From Leptospira fainei serovar Hurstbridge str. BUT 6 (GTDB taxonomy: Bacteria > Spirochaetota > Leptospiria > Leptospirales > Leptospiraceae), in contig NZ_AKWZ02000002.1 of NCBI RefSeq assembly GCF_000306235.2, positions 515,279 through 579,278 on the forward strand: 64,000 nucleotides of DNA. The letters are read 5' to 3'. Positions 61,006-64,000 of the stretch are shown in pieces; the first letter of the stretch is position 1, and the number at the start of each line of letters is the position of its first letter. Position numbers and translations under genes: made by a program. Under the pieces are notes generated by a model that was not told the DNA's origin, did no database searches, and was given only the letters and a program-made list of their open reading frames with translations.

Positions 61006-62910
61006 ATGCCCCAACATGGTCTTTCACTTTCTGAACTTTCTTCTTCGGCTATCCCTGGTCTAAGTGCGCTCCAATCCCATCTATTTCGAATTCGGTTTCG
61101 ACAAGACCAGCCTAGGCTAACTCATTTAAGTTATCGTTACGAAGACCTCCCCTCTCCATTTTTATTACCTGATTTAGAAAGCTCTTTAGAACTTATCCGG
61201 CGATTTATAAAAGAAAATAAGACAATCCTCTTATTTGGAGACCGCGATAGCGATGGAGTCAGTTCGACGAGCTTGCTCGGTTCCTTTTTGAGAAAAGTCC
61301 ATTCGGGAAATCTAATTATTAAAACTTCCAGCAGCGAAGATTACGGACTCTGCGCTCCGGCAATGAAGTTTATTCGAGATGCTAAACCTGATCTTTTAAT
61401 TACTTTGGATTTCGGAACTAGTAATAGTTCCGAAATTGAGGAACTCACAAAAGAAGGAATTCAGGTCATCGTTCTAGACCATCATGAAATCCCGGCGCAG
61501 ATCTCTCCATCGGGCAAACTGATCTCTCCTAAGCGCGGCGATTCTAGATATCCTTACGAAAAAATCTGTACATCCGTGATCGCTTGGAAATTAGTTACCG
61601 GCTGGCTTTACGAATCTCTAAAGGAATCGAGCCAATACGTCTGGGTCAAAGATACCGAAACTTTATTCGAAGGATCTCTCATTCATAAGGGAGTGCGCCT
61701 ATTTCAAGGTGATAGAGCTTCGGCGGAAAAAATATACCCTATTCCGTTTGTCGATTGGCAAGAACGCGTTAATGAAGATTATCCGGAACGAAGCGTATTT
61801 TTTTCTCAAATTTCAAGATATCCTGGAATCCTCAACGAGATCTTGATGAATTTGGATTTAGCCGCAATCGGGACGATCACCGACATGATGCCATTGACGG
61901 GAGAGAATCGTATCATCGTTCAGCGTGGCTGCGAAACTCTGCAGAAAATAAGAATGGGCGAATACACCCATAGGCCCGGTCTTAACCAGCTGATGAAACA
62001 GCTCGAATTGAGTAAGAAGAAAATTACTTCCAAAGACCTTGGCTGGAGCATCGGCCCCGCGTTAAATGCCGCGGGACGAATGCATAAGACGGAAACAGCT
62101 TTGAAACTTTTACTCAGTGAATCCGAATACGAGGCTGAATCTCTATCCAAGGATTTATTAAAACTGAACGAAGAAAGAAGGGAGAGGACGAAACGTAATT
62201 TATTTAGAGTCGACGGTTTTTTAAAAAGAAAAAAGGAAAGAACCGAGCGTCCGGTAATCTTTTGTTACGAACCGGATTTCGAACCCGGCGTATCCGGAAT
62301 TGTTGCGACTCGTTTAGTCGAACAGTATCGACGCCCCGTCATCTTTATTGCTCCGGATCACGGTCACGCAAAAGGAAGCATCCGAGCCTACGGATCGGAA
62401 AATGTTCTCAATTTATTAAAGAAAGCCGAGCCGATTTTTCAACAATTCGGCGGTCATAAGGAAGCTGGAGGCTTTTCCTTACCTATCGATAAAATTCCGG
62501 AGCTTGCGGAAATTTTATTCAAGGAAGCGGAACTATGGCTAAAAGAAGAAAAAAATCTGTCCGTACAGGATGTGGAAGAAAGCATCGTCAGCCTCTACCC
62601 TGCGGAGTTAAAGGATTCCATCCATAAGGAATTGGGAATATTTGAGCCATTTGGCCAAGGCAACCCGACCCCAATTATCTCCGTAAAAGAAGCAAGAATC
62701 CTATCTTACCGACCTCTCTCCGAAGGGAAACATGCAAGATTTAAATTATTGTCCGCCTCAGACTCAATTCATTGCATTATCTGGAATCGAGCGAGCGAAT
62801 TCTCGGAAATTCTCCGGGATAAGGGGAGCCTAGATTTGTGGGGATACCTGGAAGAAAATACGTTTCGTGGCAAGACTACATTACAATTTGTAATAACTGC
62901 TTTCTCTTAA
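61006..62910 (+). CDS. recJ: Single-strand DNA exonuclease RecJ
   Basis: 5'-3' single-strand exonuclease of recombination and mismatch repair. Start at ATG 61006, two nucleotides after the bactofilin stop; a TTG 15 nt earlier would overlap it. DHH domain: LLFGDRDSDGVSSTSLLGSF, LITLDFGTSN and VIVLDHHEIPA. DHHA1: FEPGVSGIVATRLVEQYRRP and FGGHKEAGGFSLP. OB-fold end: FEPFGQGNPTPIISVKEARI. 634 residues. The first motif reads DRDSDG against the usual D-x-DG, and the CGT-type segment is DFGTS. Confidence 0.92.
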   Translation: MPQHGLSLSELSSSAIPGLSALQSHLFRIRFRQDQPRLTHLSYRYEDLPSPFLLPDLESSLELIRRFIKENKTILLFGDRDSDGVSSTSLLGSFLRKVHSGNLIIKTSSSEDYGLCAPAMKFIRDAKPDLLITLDFGTSNSSEIEELTKEGIQVIVLDHHEIPAQISPSGKLISPKRGDSRYPYEKICTSVIAWKLVTGWLYESLKESSQYVWVKDTETLFEGSLIHKGVRLFQGDRASAEKIYPIPFVDWQERVNEDYPERSVFFSQISRYPGILNEILMNLDLAAIGTITDMMPLTGENRIIVQRGCETLQKIRMGEYTHRPGLNQLMKQLELSKKKITSKDLGWSIGPALNAAGRMHKTETALKLLLSESEYEAESLSKDLLKLNEERRERTKRNLFRVDGFLKRKKERTERPVIFCYEPDFEPGVSGIVATRLVEQYRRPVIFIAPDHGHAKGSIRAYGSENVLNLLKKAEPIFQQFGGHKEAGGFSLPIDKIPELAEILFKEAELWLKEEKNLSVQDVEESIVSLYPAELKDSIHKELGIFEPFGQGNPTPIISVKEARILSYRPLSEGKHARFKLLSASDSIHCIIWNRASEFSEILRDKGSLDLWGYLEENTFRGKTTLQFVITAFS

Positions 62911-63049
62911 AAATCTTCTAAGCCCAACCCATCCGCTACAATGCCAATTTCGCATAGCGATCCTGCTTAACTGCTGGAACTCATACAAAAATTCGGCTTA
63001 AAAAACGGATTGAAGAAATTGCGCTTATCTGATACGTCGTTTTCGAACG

Positions 63050-63070
63050 AGTACCACCGATCCGGCCCCC
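63050..63070 (+). repeat. Copy D of the dispersed element, cut by the insertion sequence
   Basis: GAGTACCACCGATCCGGCCCCC matches the start of copies A and B, then resemblance stops at 63070, where AGAGCCTGTTGAAAAAG begins. This looks like an insertion point. Confidence 0.55.
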
Positions 63071-64000
63071 AGAGCCTGTTGAAAAAGAGGCCTGGTTTGT
63101 CTGAAAATTCTTCTTCCTCTTTAAAGCGAATGGCAAAAAGAAGAAAGGACTGCCGTAGCAGATCGTTTAAATATACCGAAATCCGCAAATTTTTCCTATG
63201 TTGTGAGCGGAGCATCTTTCGGACCATTCAAGAGAAACTTTTTCCAATCCTTTTGTCATGAATCTATTTCCTGCACGAGATCCTTTCATTGCACCAAAGA
63301 CGCCTTCAATCGAAGAAAACCGTTTGGCATAAATTTTTCTCGATTTCGGGTTTTGTAACTTTTTGCGCATTTCCATCGTGTAGAAATTATTCAGCTCGCT
63401 CGGATGGTAGTTTTTACTTGGACTTAAATGAATGTAGTTTCTTCTCAAGTTATTAGAATTCACCAAAATGGATTTAGATCGACCTTTTGTGCAGAAATGT
63501 TTCAACTTACAGCCGTTGCAACCCGTCGATCTGTAATCCGAATAACTGTATTGTCCATGAAGATACTTTTCGGATCGGAATTTAAGTGTTCTGCCCGATG
63601 GACAGACGAAGTTGTTGGCTTTCTTTTCATAGATAAATTTGATGAACGGAGGCCTTCGTTTGGAGAAATCGGTAACTTTTGGGATCTTCCCTGCTTGAAA
63701 TAACCTTGTTACTTTTTGATCGGGACAATAAAGATCGAAGTCTTTTAATCTCTGGAAATTACTTTCGCTTGCATAACCGGCATCTAAGACATATTGAATT
63801 CTATTTAAATCTTGTTTTTCCGATCTTAAGAATTCGTAGCAAGATTCGACTTTTCGAATCATTTTCTCCGCAAACTTAGTATCGGATTGTTCCGTTTCCA
63901 CACTGTGAGAAATGATCATGTTGGATTTGCAATCGACCGCCGCTTGAGCATTGTAACCTACCAGGAATACGTTTCCTTTTTTCTGTAGATCGCAATCTCT
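63071..64000 (-). mobile_element. End of an IS1182-type insertion sequence, running off the right edge
   Basis: Covers the transposase gene and its trailing 95 nt. The putative outer end, AGAGCCTGTTGAAAAAG (63071-63087), resembles the GCCTGTTGAAAAA-type ends of some DDE insertion sequences; the other end is outside the window, so the terminal repeat cannot be confirmed. Confidence 0.6.
63167..64000 (-). CDS. IS1182-family transposase, N-terminus off the right edge
   Basis: The frame is open from the window edge (DCDLQKKGNVFLVGYNAQAAVD) to the stop at 63167, about 277 residues of the C-terminal half. GYNAQxAVD, then the DAGYASESNFQ aspartate, a four-Cys knuckle (CNGCKLKHFC with neighbouring Cys) and SSIEGVFGAMKGSRAGNRFMTKGLEKVSLEW with the catalytic Glu are typical of the DDE_Tnp_1/IS1182 group. 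No internal stop in the visible part, so it may be active. Confidence 0.85.
   Translation of the reverse strand, partial: RDCDLQKKGNVFLVGYNAQAAVDCKSNMIISHSVETEQSDTKFAEKMIRKVESCYEFLRSEKQDLNRIQYVLDAGYASESNFQRLKDFDLYCPDQKVTRLFQAGKIPKVTDFSKRRPPFIKFIYEKKANNFVCPSGRTLKFRSEKYLHGQYSYSDYRSTGCNGCKLKHFCTKGRSKSILVNSNNLRRNYIHLSPSKNYHPSELNNFYTMEMRKKLQNPKSRKIYAKRFSSIEGVFGAMKGSRAGNRFMTKGLEKVSLEWSERCSAHNIGKICGFRYI

Overview
The window reads as a Leptospira chromosome segment. Supporting signs are a long O-antigen (rfb) operon entered through an EPS-type MarR regulator and carrying a Wzm/Wzt exporter, two small heat-shock genes behind CIRCE operators, a FlaA-type periplasmic flagellar sheath protein, an FlgM-like anti-sigma factor, a DUF1577 protein, and an IS1182-type transposase at the right edge. 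Species cannot be fixed from the sequence alone.

Layout. (1) 1-33088, all minus strand: surface polysaccharide locus, transcribed from the regulator at 33088 towards position 1. In transcription order: MarR-type regulator, wzm, a pseudaminic acid cassette (pseB, pseC, pseF, a PseA/WbpG-type amidotransferase with dedicated HisH and HisF, pseG, pseH, pseI), wzt, two beta-rich unknowns, an alpha/beta hydrolase, three large capsule-type transferases (two of them tandem paralogues), a GT2 enzyme, a TIGR04325 methyltransferase, a 41-residue coupled ORF, fdtA, fdtB, fcl, further glycosyltransferases, rmlB, rmlA, a GT4 enzyme, a GT11-like enzyme and a GlfT2-type galactofuranosyltransferase cut by the left edge. 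Decayed gene scraps lie between intact genes. (2) 33089-34950: regulatory gap with a GC-rich dispersed element and two CIRCE-like operators, two Hsp20 genes, a terminator and a DUF486 membrane protein. (3) 35025-39097, minus: copper-linked operon (lipoprotein with cupredoxin and beta-helix domains, small membrane protein, multicopper oxidase, Sco1). (4) 39207-49086, minus: NhaC antiporter, RluA pseudouridine synthase, DUF1577/PilZ-like protein, ATP-grasp/FMN dehydrogenase fusion, MnmA, two-DTG aspartic protease, small protein, diguanylate cyclase. (5) 49268-62910: initiator tRNA, proC, yggS, a coiled-coil protein, flaA-like, HAD hydrolase, kdtA, nadE, a membrane protein, lipoprotein, rsmI, flgM, a degenerate Fe-ADH, bactofilin, recJ. 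(6) 63071-64000: end of an insertion sequence that appears to have landed in a copy of the dispersed GC-rich element.

How the genes fit together. The operon can supply CMP-pseudaminic acid, probably an acetamidino form; dTDP-3-amino-3,6-dideoxyhexose through RmlA/RmlB/FdtA/FdtB; GDP-fucose (final step only; no gmd is visible); and UDP-Galf use through the GlfT2-like enzyme. The chain would be assembled by about ten transferases and exported by Wzm/Wzt. No Wzx or Wzy is seen. The copper operon and the two-lobed aspartic protease are the least conventional parts of the housekeeping side.

Motif positions were read by eye from translations; no database search or alignment was run.
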